The notes beneath the pieces were generated by a model. The model searched no databases. It was not told where the DNA came from and worked only from the letters and a program-made list of their open reading frames with translations. The position numbers and the translations under genes were made by a program. From Campylobacterales bacterium (lineage in GTDB: Bacteria; Campylobacterota; Campylobacteria; Campylobacterales; Sulfurimonadaceae), in assembly GCA_016938175.1 (NCBI GenBank), contig JAFGVE010000035.1, positions 1-64,000 on the forward strand: 64,000 bases of DNA, given 5' to 3'. This document shows, piece after piece, positions 24,760 to 33,932 of this stretch (its first letter is position 1; each line of letters begins with the position of its first letter).

Positions 24760-26229
24760 TTACTCTGGAATGAGTGTCCAACCCGGCTTTAATTTTGCCT
24801 TGTATAAAAACAGATGGTGGAGTATATGTTTTATCCAGTGTCCAGCAAGTCCAATCTCACCAAAGGTATAATCCACATCACGACCAGTCCCCGGGTACTT
24901 TTCAAAGTCAGGCACAACAGGATAAATTGTCATCGCTGCTGCAGTACCGGTAAAAATTCCTTTTCCAGCAGAAGCAACACAAGCAGCGCCCATATCTGCC
25001 ATAGAAGCGTGTTGTAACGGAGCATCCTCACCCTTTAAGATTAAGTCACAAATTGAATGAGCAACAGCTTTACCCATAATTCCAGAAGGCATACCTGTTC
25101 TTGGTGGAGTTGGATTAATCGGTGTGCCGCTTGGAGAACTCATAGGTTTTGAAATAGCATGAGGAGGAGCAAAAGCGATACCGCATGCAAACATATTTGT
25201 ATAAGTAGGGTTTTGATATGTAGACGGCCAGTCAGATGCTCTCCAATTCTCATAGGCACCAGCATCATACTTCGCATCTACTTTCATAAAACCATTTGGC
25301 GCGAAAATCACATCCGTTATATCCGAACCATCTTTAGCATAAGATTTTAAGCCAACACCTGCGAATGGAGGGATGAGCATAGAAAAGTCAAAATTCTCTG
25401 TTCCAATAGTGCCATCGAGAAGTTCATAATGTACAACTCCCTCTTCAACTTTAGAAACATGTGCTCCTATAATCCAATCAACCCCTCTCTCAGTAAAAAG
25501 AGACTCGGCAAATATCTTTGAACTTACAGCAAAGCCCATTGACTTCATGTGCATACCACCAATACCAAAGTCACCTAAAAATGACTCATTGGATATCCAC
25601 TTAATGTCAGCCATATGACGTACACCTGCTTTGTTTAACTCATGTTCGATATTGAAAATATACTCAAACGCAGCACCTTGACATGTACACATTCCGTGTC
25701 CTGTTCCGACAAGAAACTTCTGACGTTCTCCATTTCTCATCTTTTCTATACACTTTTGTAACTTTTGCGAAGCATGAACAGCATGTTCTGCTGTACAAAC
25801 AGAAACAGTATACTCTCCCAATTCACTTCCGTTTCCAAGACCTGGAGTAGCTCCAAAATTAAGTTTTGGTCCAGTAGCGTTTATAATATAATCGTAAGTA
25901 ATATTTTCTACTTCGCCTGCTCTACCCTCTTGTGTATACTCAATTGTTACAAAGGGAGAATCATTTGTCAAATCACCTTCTGGGTTTAAGGAGACTGCTT
26001 TTGCTTGCTTATATGTTATACCTGCCTTTGCATATACAGGTGCGAGCTCAAAGGTTACATCCTCTTTACTCATCTCTCCAACACCAACCCAAATGTTTGA
26101 AGGAATCCAATTCCATTTAGAGTTTGGAGTGACAACTACTACTTCATGAGACGAGCCCAACCATTTTGCGGCAAAAGTCGCCGCAGTATGACCTGAGACA
26201 CCTCCACCTAAAACAACCAATCTTGCCAT
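24760..26229 (-). CDS. sqr: Sulfide:quinone oxidoreductase family flavoprotein
   Basis: A 489-residue FAD-dependent membrane-associated oxidoreductase that would oxidise sulfide to sulfur and pass electrons to quinone. The N-terminal dinucleotide-binding motif is VVLGGGVSGHTAATFAA. Cysteines in GHGMCTCQGAAFEY and in MFACGIAFAPP are candidates for the redox-active pair, and the C-terminal part ends in an amphipathic membrane anchor (HHLFLYKAKLKPGW). It is longer than type I SQR (~430), so it may belong to one of the divergent SQR types found in Campylobacterota. Three 11-bp tandem repeats lie just upstream. It leads a likely operon with the 54-aa gene and the deformylase-like gene. Confidence 0.85.
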   Translation of the reverse strand: MARLVVLGGGVSGHTAATFAAKWLGSSHEVVVVTPNSKWNWIPSNIWVGVGEMSKEDVTFELAPVYAKAGITYKQAKAVSLNPEGDLTNDSPFVTIEYTQEGRAGEVENITYDYIINATGPKLNFGATPGLGNGSELGEYTVSVCTAEHAVHASQKLQKCIEKMRNGERQKFLVGTGHGMCTCQGAAFEYIFNIEHELNKAGVRHMADIKWISNESFLGDFGIGGMHMKSMGFAVSSKIFAESLFTERGVDWIIGAHVSKVEEGVVHYELLDGTIGTENFDFSMLIPPFAGVGLKSYAKDGSDITDVIFAPNGFMKVDAKYDAGAYENWRASDWPSTYQNPTYTNMFACGIAFAPPHAISKPMSSPSGTPINPTPPRTGMPSGIMGKAVAHSICDLILKGEDAPLQHASMADMGAACVASAGKGIFTGTAAAMTIYPVVPDFEKYPGTGRDVDYTFGEIGLAGHWIKHILHHLFLYKAKLKPGWTLIPE

Positions 26230-26274
26230 ATTTTTTCCTCACACTTTGTTTTACAAACTTGTTACACAAATACT

Positions 26275-26307
26275 GTATCACAATAGTATCAAAATAGTAT
26301 CACAAAA
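26275..26307 (-). repeat. Three 11-bp tandem repeats upstream of SQR
   Basis: The plus strand reads GTATCACAATA, GTATCAAAATA, GTATCACAAAA, with GTATC at 26275, 26286 and 26297. The 11-bp spacing is one helical turn, so a protein could bind all three on one face. They lie 46-78 bp before the SQR start, in the 80-bp gap after pepN. They may be operator iterons or part of a promoter. Confidence 0.75.
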
Positions 26308-26309
26308 TA

Positions 26310-28871
26310 TTATTTTTCTTTTAAAATTTTACTCACTATCTCGTAAGAGTTTTTTGAAAGTGTTTGGGTAGAAAGTATACGTTCTAACTCCAGTTTCATC
26401 AGTGCCTTGTTTTGTTCATTCATCTTTCCGTAGATTTTAAATGCACCGCAAAGCGCTGAAGCCATCTGTGCATTTATAGTATCTATCTCAATAATCTTAT
26501 CTGCAACAAACTTATATCCGTATCCATCTTTTGAGTGAAAATATTTGTAGTTTCTTGCAAATACTCCTATGAGTGAACGTACAAGATTTGGAACTTTTTC
26601 ATCATAACAAGAATCATTTTGCAATGCCATTACTCTGTCAAGAGTACCCTCACGTTTTGATGCTGCTAAAATTGAAAAGTATTTATTCATAACAAGAGTT
26701 TGACTTTTGTATTTTTCATAAAAATCAGCTTGGGCATAGGTTTCAAACTCTGCATCTATATTTTCTAAAATATCTAAAGCAACAACTCTGTCTGTCATCG
26801 TAACTGACTCTTCATACTGGCTCTTTGCCATAAGTGCTATCTCTTTTGATTCTAAAGAACTTAAAACTCTTAAAACTTGATTTTTCAAGGCTCTTTTACC
26901 CATAGCTTGTGCATCAAGTGAAGCAGATTTTGACTCATGAAACAAGTTATAAAGCTCTTGAAGTTTCTCTTTAAAAGAGTCAGCCAAATGTTTTGCAAGT
27001 CTCTCTTTCGCATCATATATAGAATCAAAATCAACTTTTTGCATTCTCTGCATAAGCGTAGAGACTGTCGGCAACTCAAGTAGAAGTGCTTTATACGATA
27101 AATCAGTATCTATTTCTAAAAGATGTCCATATGCAGCTACAAAGTTTTTATTTATTGCCTCACCTCTCATCATAGATTCAATCGTCTCTATAGCAAAAGT
27201 CTGAGCAGACTCATAACGTGCGAAACTATTAGCATCATGTTTCATTAAAAATGCCAAATCTTCACTCTCTTTTTCAATGATAATAGGAGCACTAAAGTCT
27301 CTATTGACAGAGAGATGCGGTTTTGCATTTAAGCCATCAAAACTAAATGTTTCTGAAGTTTTTGAGATAATAATTGTCTCATCTAAAAGCTCTTTTCCCT
27401 CTTTATCAATCAGTGCAATTTTCAGGGGGTAAAAATATGGTTTTTGCTCTTCCCCATCAACATTCAGCGGAATCTCTTGTACAAACGTTAGGTAAAGAGT
27501 TCCATCTTTAAACTCTTCGCTAATTTTGAGTCTTGGCGTGCCACTTTGGTGGTACCATAATTCAAATGCGGATAGGTCAACTCCACTTGCCTCACTCATA
27601 GCCCAGAGAAAATCATTTGTAGTGACTGCCTGTCCATCAAACTTTTCAAAATAAAGATCAGTTGCCTTTCTATAGTTCTCTTCGCCTAAAAGAGTATGTA
27701 TCATACGGATTACTTCCGCACCTTTTTCATACACAGTAGCAGTATAAAAGTTATTCATAGATATATAAGATTTTGGCTGAATAGGGTGTGCAGTTGCAGA
27801 AGCATCTTCGATAAACTGGCGTTCACGAAGACTTTTTACATCTTCAATTCTCTGCACCTCTTTTGAATTTAAATCTGCTGAGAAACACTGGTCTCGAAAA
27901 ACTGTCAGTCCTTCTTTTAAAGTGAGTTGAAACCAGTCACGACAGGTAATACGGTTTCCAGTCCAGTTATGAAAGTACTCATGTGCTATAACAGATTGGA
28001 TTCCCATAAAGTTTGCATCTGTTGCACTATCTTCATCCGCTAAAACGTAAGCCGAATTAAAAATATTTAAGCCCTTATTTTCCATTGCTCCCATATTGAA
28101 ACTATCAACCGCTACAATGTTATATATCTCTAAGTCATACTCTCTACCGTACTTCTCTTCATCCCACTCCATTGCCTCTTTAAGTGACTTCATGGCATGA
28201 AAACATTTGGATTCATTTCCTTTATCACAGTATATATTTAACTCTATTTTCTCTCCGCTTAGCGTTGTAAACTCATCACTTATACTTCCTAAATCTCCTG
28301 CAACTAAAGCAAAAAGATAAGAAGGTTTTGGATGTGGATCAACCCACGTTACACTATGACGTTCACCTAACTCTTGTGTCTGTGCCTTATTTCCATTACT
28401 CAAAAGTACAGGATAACGTTTTTTATCAGCTATGACAGTAGTTGTAAAAGAGCTCATAACATCAGGTCTATCTAAATAAGGAGTTATACTGCGAAAGCCT
28501 TCTGGCTCATTTTGGGTACAAAAAATTGTTCCTGACTTATAAAGTCCTTCGAGTTCTGTATTGTTTTGCGGATAGATTTTATTGACTACTTTGAGAGTGA
28601 AGTTTTGCGCTACATTATAAACTTCTAAAGACTCCTCTTTTACAGCATAGGCATCTGTACTTAAAGAGGAACCATCGAGCCAAAGCTCTAAAAGTTCTAA
28701 CTCTTCTGCATTTAAAACAAGAGTATCAACATCATCTTGCACTTTTTTTATCTGCATACTGTTTGTAACAACTGTATACTCCTCAAAAAGGTCAAACTCT
28801 AAATGTACACTCTCTATTTGAAACGCAGGTTTCTTATAATCTCTTAAATGTATCGCTTCTATTTTACTCAC
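26310..28871 (-). CDS. pepN: Aminopeptidase N (M1 family)
   Basis: An 853-residue zinc aminopeptidase that removes N-terminal residues from peptides in the cytoplasm. The zinc motif HEYFHNWTGNR with the downstream glutamate in LKEGLTVFRDQ, and the substrate-anchoring GAMENKGLNIFN motif, are all present. The C-terminal helical domain (about residues 550-850) fits the PepN rather than the eukaryotic subtype, and the length is normal. It stands alone, 144 bp after the flavodoxin gene; that gap contains a long inverted repeat. Confidence 0.95.
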   Translation of the reverse strand: MSKIEAIHLRDYKKPAFQIESVHLEFDLFEEYTVVTNSMQIKKVQDDVDTLVLNAEELELLELWLDGSSLSTDAYAVKEESLEVYNVAQNFTLKVVNKIYPQNNTELEGLYKSGTIFCTQNEPEGFRSITPYLDRPDVMSSFTTTVIADKKRYPVLLSNGNKAQTQELGERHSVTWVDPHPKPSYLFALVAGDLGSISDEFTTLSGEKIELNIYCDKGNESKCFHAMKSLKEAMEWDEEKYGREYDLEIYNIVAVDSFNMGAMENKGLNIFNSAYVLADEDSATDANFMGIQSVIAHEYFHNWTGNRITCRDWFQLTLKEGLTVFRDQCFSADLNSKEVQRIEDVKSLRERQFIEDASATAHPIQPKSYISMNNFYTATVYEKGAEVIRMIHTLLGEENYRKATDLYFEKFDGQAVTTNDFLWAMSEASGVDLSAFELWYHQSGTPRLKISEEFKDGTLYLTFVQEIPLNVDGEEQKPYFYPLKIALIDKEGKELLDETIIISKTSETFSFDGLNAKPHLSVNRDFSAPIIIEKESEDLAFLMKHDANSFARYESAQTFAIETIESMMRGEAINKNFVAAYGHLLEIDTDLSYKALLLELPTVSTLMQRMQKVDFDSIYDAKERLAKHLADSFKEKLQELYNLFHESKSASLDAQAMGKRALKNQVLRVLSSLESKEIALMAKSQYEESVTMTDRVVALDILENIDAEFETYAQADFYEKYKSQTLVMNKYFSILAASKREGTLDRVMALQNDSCYDEKVPNLVRSLIGVFARNYKYFHSKDGYGYKFVADKIIEIDTINAQMASALCGAFKIYGKMNEQNKALMKLELERILSTQTLSKNSYEIVSKILKEK

Positions 28872-28917
28872 TACTCTACTCTCTATTTTTTACGAATCAT
28901 AACGTAATAAGTTTATC

Positions 28918-29010
28918 TTGCAACTAAAGAAGTCTTGAAGTATATGTAAGGAATGGTTTTTTATCTATGCCAAAGATTAAAAAGCTCACTCAAGACTTCT
29001 TTAGATGCAA
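28918..29010. repeat. 21-bp inverted repeat between flavodoxin and pepN
   Basis: Arms at 28918-28938 and 28990-29010 match over 20 of 21 positions (core CTAAAGAAGTCTTGA). The 51-nt spacer contains a second inverted pair (TTTTTAATCT against AGATAAAAAA, 9 of 10) on the minus strand. The nested structure occupies most of the 144-bp gap between the flavodoxin stop and pepN. It has no U-tract typical of an intrinsic terminator. Confidence 0.8.
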
Positions 29011-29015
29011 CTCTA

Positions 29016-29492
29016 CTACTTACTAAAATACGGTGTTACAGATTCTATCCATTCATTCACTTGATTCCAAGAAGCCTTTTTACTTTCATGAATAGGCACT
29101 CTGTGTACACTATTTTTGCTATAGCCTTTAGGTGGCCATGTACCGACTATAACACTTCCATGACGTGAAACTTTAGAGTAAATGGTTTGCATAGCGTCAA
29201 CAAAACTCTCACAATACTCCTCTTCTCCAAGTCCAAAAATCGCTACACTTTTGTTAAAAAGATGCTCCTCAGTTAAATTTTCCAAGTAAGAGTTCCAATC
29301 ATCCTCAACTACACCATCACACCAGTTTGGAATACCAAAAAGAAGTAAGTCATACTTAAAGAGACTCTTTTGCAGACAATTATGCACAACCTGCATATCC
29401 AAATCTAAACAACTCAGTCTCTTTTGAATCTCTTGTACACTCTCTGCTACGTTTGTATATGAACCGGTATAAAAAAGTCCCATTTTAGACAT
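29016..29492 (-). CDS. fldA: Flavodoxin
   Basis: A 158-residue FMN electron carrier of the long-chain type. The phosphate-binding loop is FYTGSYTNVAE, and flavin-contact segments FGIPNWCDGVVEDDW and IFGLGEEEYCESFVDAMQ are visible. In Campylobacterota flavodoxin serves pyruvate and related oxidoreductases. An unusually long leader (about 300 nt from the nearest Fur-like box) with hairpins precedes it, suggesting iron-linked regulation. The ATG at 29492 has a GGGAG site (CATGAGGGAG). Confidence 0.9.
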   Translation of the reverse strand: MSKMGLFYTGSYTNVAESVQEIQKRLSCLDLDMQVVHNCLQKSLFKYDLLLFGIPNWCDGVVEDDWNSYLENLTEEHLFNKSVAIFGLGEEEYCESFVDAMQTIYSKVSRHGSVIVGTWPPKGYSKNSVHRVPIHESKKASWNQVNEWIESVTPYFSK

Positions 29493-29530
29493 TGTATATC
29501 TCCCTCATGTAAATTTATAAAACTTAATGC

Positions 29531-29550
29531 AAAAGAGAATCATCTCTTTT
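29531..29550 (-). terminator. Hairpin in the flavodoxin leader
   Basis: AAAAGAGA-TGAT... reads as a perfect 8-bp stem with TCTCTTTT around a 4-nt loop on the minus strand, ending in UUUU. It lies 39 bp before the flavodoxin ATG. It could terminate a short upstream RNA or attenuate flavodoxin expression. Confidence 0.4.
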
Positions 29551-29570
29551 AGAGTAAATCTTATTTATGT

Positions 29571-29785
29571 AAGGTAACAGAGAGTGGCAGCTCAATGTTA
29601 CCTTGGCTTTGAAACATCTTATTAATAGGGGTTACCAATAATTAGGAGAGTATTGGCTTTGAAATATTGTGATTTACTCATCAGGTTACTAAGACCTCTT
29701 CATTAGATGAGCAAAGCATTAACACAATACTTTAGGTATCTTCATCTGTGTTAATACTAAAAGTTATAGTTTTGCTTCTCTCATT
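29571..29785 (-). ncRNA. Possible Fur-linked structured RNA or flavodoxin leader
   Basis: Between the Fur-like boxes and flavodoxin lies about 250 nt without a gene-length frame. It contains a 9-bp perfect hairpin (AAGGTAACA with TGTTACCTT, 29571-29604), a 12-nt repeat TTGGCTTTGAAA at 29603 and 29653 exactly 50 nt apart, and a good AAAGGAG site before an ATG at 29785 that opens only six codons (MREAKL). A second frame there reads on for 16 residues, so a decayed small gene is an alternative. Either a small RNA or a structured 5' leader would fit. Confidence 0.35.
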
Positions 29786-29809
29786 TAGCTCCTTTATTCT
29801 TTTTTACTT

Positions 29810-29876
29810 GATAATCGTTATTATAATAGTAGCTGAAAGAAACTTAAAATACTTTTATACTAATAATCATTATCAA
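29810..29876 (-). promoter_or_regulatory. Two Fur-box-like sites upstream of flavodoxin
   Basis: TAATAATCATTATCA at 29862-29876 shares the ATAATCATTATC core of the Fur consensus, and GATAATCGTTATTAT at 29811-29825 is a weaker second copy 51 bp away. They lie between the truC stop and the flavodoxin leader, and would repress transcription towards flavodoxin when iron is plentiful. Confidence 0.5.
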
Positions 29877-29895
29877 TTTTAAAGTTAGAAGTAAT

Positions 29896-30627
29896 CTAAT
29901 ATTTCCAACCAAAAACAGCAAAGATATTTAAAAATGTCTCATCTAGAGGTGCTTCAAAACGGAGCTTTACTTGTGTTTTAGGGTGTAAAACTTCTAAAGA
30001 AAGAGCATGTAAAAGAAGCCTTTGCATATCGTAGTTTTGTCGTACAAATTTATTGTGCTCCCCTCTTCCATACTTTGTGTCACCCAATATATGATGATTT
30101 ATATGTTTTAAATGCCTTCTAAGTTGATGTTTTCTACCCGTTTGTGGCAATAACTCAACAAGTGAATATCGTGTCTTGTCATATCTCCCAACTGCTGCAT
30201 CTATCTCAACTGTTGCTACTCTTTTATACTGAGTAACTGCTTCTTGTGCCTCTTTTGTCTCTGCAGCATCTTTATCAGCTATTTTGTCAAGCTTCTCTTT
30301 AAGTGCATGCTCTATCGTACCACTTACTTCTGTATAACCACGGACAACAGCGATATATTTTTTTATAATTGAGTGTGCTTTAAACTGTTCGGAGAGTTCT
30401 CTAGCACTCTCTTTATCTAAGGCAAAAAGTAAAACACCAGAAGTTGGTTTGTCAAGTCTATGTACAGGATAGACCCACTGTCCAAGTTGATCTCGCAAAA
30501 TTTTCATAGCATAGTAAATTTCATGTCTGTCTATCATAGACTTATGAACTAAAAGGCCACTCGGTTTATTTACAGCAACGATATACTCGTCTTTATACAA
30601 AATTGAAAATTGAAAATTTTCAAACAC
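29896..30627 (-). CDS. truC: tRNA pseudouridine synthase, TruC-like
   Basis: A 243-residue RluA-family pseudouridine synthase. The catalytic aspartate is in HRLDKPTSGVLLFA, and the N-terminal YKDEYIVAVNKPSGLLVHKS closely follows TruC, which modifies U65 of tRNA. The C-terminal LLPQTGRKHQLRRHLKHINH is the RluA-family basic motif. It overlaps the upstream nuclease gene by one base (TAATG), so they are coupled. It ends a minus-strand run of RNA-related genes. Confidence 0.85.
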   Translation of the reverse strand: MFENFQFSILYKDEYIVAVNKPSGLLVHKSMIDRHEIYYAMKILRDQLGQWVYPVHRLDKPTSGVLLFALDKESARELSEQFKAHSIIKKYIAVVRGYTEVSGTIEHALKEKLDKIADKDAAETKEAQEAVTQYKRVATVEIDAAVGRYDKTRYSLVELLPQTGRKHQLRRHLKHINHHILGDTKYGRGEHNKFVRQNYDMQRLLLHALSLEVLHPKTQVKLRFEAPLDETFLNIFAVFGWKY

Positions 30628-32030
30628 TAAAGCACTATCTCTTTGGCGTATTCAACTATCTCAGCGGGAAGTGAAAGCTCACTCTCTATACTCTCTTTAA
30701 AACTCTTTTGCGCCTCTTTCTCACCGTGAATAATAAAAACTTTTTCTAAGCCCTCTATTTTCTTCATCCAAGTGAGCATTCCACTTCTATCAGCGTGAGC
30801 AGAAAAACCATTTATAGTGTGTACTTTTGCTTTTACTATAATATCTTCACCATAAAGATTTATCCACTCTGCTCCATCAACTATTTCACGACCTATAGTC
30901 CCCACAGCTTGGTAACCGACAAAAATCACACTATTTTTATCATTCCAAATACGATGCTTAAAATGGTGTGTAATACGTCCACCGTTACACATACCACTCC
31001 CTGCAATGATAATAGCGTTTGATTCTATCTCATTGATAGCCTTAGACTCCTCTGCACTAAGTGTATACACAAGTGCTTCAAAATCAAAAACATTTCCGTC
31101 TTCTTTATAGCTCTCCTGACATTTATAATTCAGATGGTGCAGATGATTTGTATATACATCTGTTGCCTTACTTGCCATAGGACTATCTAAAAATATTTTT
31201 GTATGTGGTAGGAGTGAGTTGTTATACATATCTTTTAATATGCAGAGTATCTCTTGTGTTCTCTCAATTGCAAAAGAGGGAATCATCACAACTCCCCCAG
31301 CTTGCAAGGTCGAGAGTATAGTCTCTTTAAACTCGCTGAGTGTCTCTTCTATGGGACGGTGTTCTCTATCACCATATGTTGACTCTATAAAAAGTGTCTC
31401 TGCTCTTTTAGCATTTGCAAGTTTTAAAAGAACAAGACCATTACTGTTTCCTATATCTCCGGAAAAAATAACAGAGTGAGACTTCCCTTCATCCATATAA
31501 AAAAACTCTATAAAAGCCGCTCCAAGTATATGTCCGGCATTTTTAAAACTAAAACTAATCCCTTCACATAAATCATAAAATTTATCATATTCGGGATTCA
31601 CCCATTCCAAAATCGTAAATGTATTTTGTACATCTAGAGGCTCATAAAGTGGTTTTTGCAGTGTACTTATTTCATCTCTTCTCGCAGCTTTTTTATACTT
31701 TGTAGCAAAATCTTCATTCATGATTTTTACGCTGTCTAGTAAAACTATATAAGCTAAATCCATAGTTGCCTGTGTAGTGTATACCTTTCCTCTAAAGCCT
31801 TCTCTCACAAGCTTTGGTATACGCCCGACATGGTCAAGGTGTGCGTGCGTTATAAACAAATAGTCAATATCAGCAGGATTAAATGTAAATGGACGCTCAT
31901 TAAAAGACTCCTCTTCTCCTTGAAACATCCCACAATCAACAAGAATTTTAATCCCATCAATCTCCAAAAGATGACATGAACCTGTCACCTCCTGTGTTGC
32001 ACCGTACGAATTTACTGTAACCATGGACAT
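30627..32030 (-). CDS. Beta-CASP metallo-beta-lactamase RNase (RNA-specific type)
   Basis: A 467-residue zinc nuclease of the CPSF73-like/YsH1 group. The MBL motif is THAHLDHVGR, followed by SGDIGNSN; the beta-CASP part shows ESTYGDRE, GSGMCNGGRITHHF and FSAHADRSGM. Such enzymes cleave RNA 3' ends or act on mRNA, usually in the cytoplasm. It sits between the DEAD-box helicase and truC, which supports an RNA role. It is distinct from RNase J by size and motif spacing. Confidence 0.9.
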   Translation of the reverse strand: MSMVTVNSYGATQEVTGSCHLLEIDGIKILVDCGMFQGEEESFNERPFTFNPADIDYLFITHAHLDHVGRIPKLVREGFRGKVYTTQATMDLAYIVLLDSVKIMNEDFATKYKKAARRDEISTLQKPLYEPLDVQNTFTILEWVNPEYDKFYDLCEGISFSFKNAGHILGAAFIEFFYMDEGKSHSVIFSGDIGNSNGLVLLKLANAKRAETLFIESTYGDREHRPIEETLSEFKETILSTLQAGGVVMIPSFAIERTQEILCILKDMYNNSLLPHTKIFLDSPMASKATDVYTNHLHHLNYKCQESYKEDGNVFDFEALVYTLSAEESKAINEIESNAIIIAGSGMCNGGRITHHFKHRIWNDKNSVIFVGYQAVGTIGREIVDGAEWINLYGEDIIVKAKVHTINGFSAHADRSGMLTWMKKIEGLEKVFIIHGEKEAQKSFKESIESELSLPAEIVEYAKEIVL

Positions 32031-32058
32031 TCCTTATGCAAGTCTATAATTTAAAAAA

Positions 32059-33348
32059 TTAGTCTCTTTTTGTTGTCTTGCGTTTTTTACTTTGAACTTT
32101 AAGCTGTTTACGTGTAGCTGGCACTTTACTTGTGTTTTTATTGTACTGACGCTCTTTTTTTGCATGCGGATTTTTATGTTCCGCTTTGAGCTTGACCTCA
32201 TCTACATCTTTTCTTCGTATGGTTGGGTCTGGCTCAAACCCTTCAACAAGCTCTTGAGGAATTTTTTCTCCTATTAATCTTTCTATACTACGAATATCGT
32301 ACTTCTCATATACATCTAATAGTGAGATTGCCTCCCCTTCTCTTCCTGCTCGTCCGGTTCTTCCAACCCTATGTACATAATCTTCTGGGATGGAAGGCAA
32401 TTCATAGTTTATTACATATGGCAGTTCTTCAATATCTAGTCCACGTGAGGCGATATCTGTGGCTACAAGTACACGAAACTCTCCTTCTTTAAACTGATTG
32501 AGTGTTTTAAGACGATTTGCCTTTGTCTTGTCACCATGAATAACACCCGCTTTTAATCCATCTTTTTGCAACTCAACGGCAAGTTCATCAGCACTCACTT
32601 TTGTTCGTGTAAATACAAGTACCTGAGGGAAGTTTCTTGAACCAATGATGTAAGCTAAAAGTTCTGCTTTTCTATTGGCATCAACCAGATAGGCAACCTG
32701 ATTAATCGTCTCAACCGTTGTATTTTTCTTTGCTGTTTCTATAAATGCAGGCTTCGTTAAAATAAGTTTTGAGAGCTTACGCACTTTATCACTGTATGTT
32801 GCAGAGAATAAAAGCGTTTGATGACGTTTAGGTAAAAGTGGGTGTATTTTACGTATATCTTTTGTAAAACCCATATCAAGCATTCTGTCTGCTTCATCAA
32901 GTACAAATACTTCAACACTATCAAGAGTAAGACCACTTTCAAGATGTTCCAAAAGTCTTCCAGGCGTTGCTATAAGAATGTCCACACCAGATTTTAAACG
33001 TGCTCTTTGCTTCTCTAAATCTTTCCCACTCACAAGTATCATAGTCTCCACTTCCATATACTTTGCATAAGAGTTGATATCTTCAAATATCTGCACAGAT
33101 AGTTCACGAGTAGGAGCTAAAATAACAGCGCGTACTCCTGTACTTAAACTTGGTTTACGTAATTTATGAAGTATTGGAAGTGCAAAAGCAGCAGTTTTAC
33201 CAGTACCTGTCTGTGCAGTTGCAAAAATGTCGCTTTTTGAAAGTACCAAAGGAATGGCACGCTTTTGTACTGTTGTTGGCTCAGCATAGCCTAACTCTTC
33301 TATAGCTTTTAAGAGTGGTTTTATCAGTCCTAGTTTCTCAAATGACAT
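32059..33348 (-). CDS. DEAD-box ATP-dependent RNA helicase (RhlE-like)
   Basis: A 429-residue helicase with the full motif set: Q-motif region (PTTVQKRAIPLVL), Walker A ATAQTGTGKTAAF, DEAD in VLDEADRMLDMGF, SAT, and motif VI HRVGRTGRAGRE. The C-terminal ~50 residues are strongly basic (KKERQYNKNTSK), as in RhlE-type proteins that bind structured RNA. Ribosome assembly or mRNA turnover is likely. It lies 28 bp upstream of the beta-CASP nuclease gene, so the two may act together. Confidence 0.92.
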   Translation of the reverse strand: MSFEKLGLIKPLLKAIEELGYAEPTTVQKRAIPLVLSKSDIFATAQTGTGKTAAFALPILHKLRKPSLSTGVRAVILAPTRELSVQIFEDINSYAKYMEVETMILVSGKDLEKQRARLKSGVDILIATPGRLLEHLESGLTLDSVEVFVLDEADRMLDMGFTKDIRKIHPLLPKRHQTLLFSATYSDKVRKLSKLILTKPAFIETAKKNTTVETINQVAYLVDANRKAELLAYIIGSRNFPQVLVFTRTKVSADELAVELQKDGLKAGVIHGDKTKANRLKTLNQFKEGEFRVLVATDIASRGLDIEELPYVINYELPSIPEDYVHRVGRTGRAGREGEAISLLDVYEKYDIRSIERLIGEKIPQELVEGFEPDPTIRRKDVDEVKLKAEHKNPHAKKERQYNKNTSKVPATRKQLKVQSKKRKTTKRD

Positions 33349-33397
33349 CTTCTTCCTTTGTTGTAAAAGGGTATTTTATCTAAAGAAGCCCTTGTTT

Positions 33398-33922
33398 TTA
33401 ATGAAACGCAAACTCTTTAACACTACGAATGTTCTTCTTAAGAGAGAAAATATTGATGTACTCTATTGAAAGGACTTCATACTCTTTAAATCCCTTAGGA
33501 AGCTTTATCTTAAACTCATCTTCAACAGATTTTCCAAGTAGTGCCTTTGCAAGTGGAGAGTGCACGGAGATAAGACCATTTTCTGGTTCGCTCTCTAAAA
33601 CACCACAAATTGTGTAGCTCTCTTCTTCATCACTCTCAATTTCTAAAAGTCTTACCGTACTCCCAAAAGAGACACGTTCATGTGAATGTAGAGATGGGTC
33701 AATAATTTTGGAATTTTGAATCATTTTATTGAGGTAAAAGAGGCGTTTATCTATAAAGCGTAACTTCTCTTTTGCAGCTTGATAGTCTGCATTTTCACTT
33801 CTGTCACCCAAAGCTGCAGCAACAAGCTTTTCATGTGCAACTTTGGGTTTTTCTTTTTCTAGGAGATATTTAAACTCTGCTACAAGGAGGTCATACCCCT
33901 CCAGACTCATTGGCTCAACCAT
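33398..33922 (-). CDS. greB: Transcript cleavage factor, GreA/GreB family (GreB-like)
   Basis: A 174-residue factor that rescues backtracked RNA polymerase. The N-terminal coiled coil carries ALGDRSENADYQ, with the acidic tip residues that activate transcript cleavage; the C-terminal domain has SVHSPLAKALLGKSVEDEF. The sequence is closer to GreB than GreA in the coiled coil. An alternative start at the fifth residue (MSLEGYD) would fit the family alignment better. It lies 10 bp after the 108-aa gene and 49 bp before the helicase gene. Confidence 0.85.
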   Translation of the reverse strand: MVEPMSLEGYDLLVAEFKYLLEKEKPKVAHEKLVAAALGDRSENADYQAAKEKLRFIDKRLFYLNKMIQNSKIIDPSLHSHERVSFGSTVRLLEIESDEEESYTICGVLESEPENGLISVHSPLAKALLGKSVEDEFKIKLPKGFKEYEVLSIEYINIFSLKKNIRSVKEFAFH

Positions 33923-33932
33923 ATTGCTCTCG

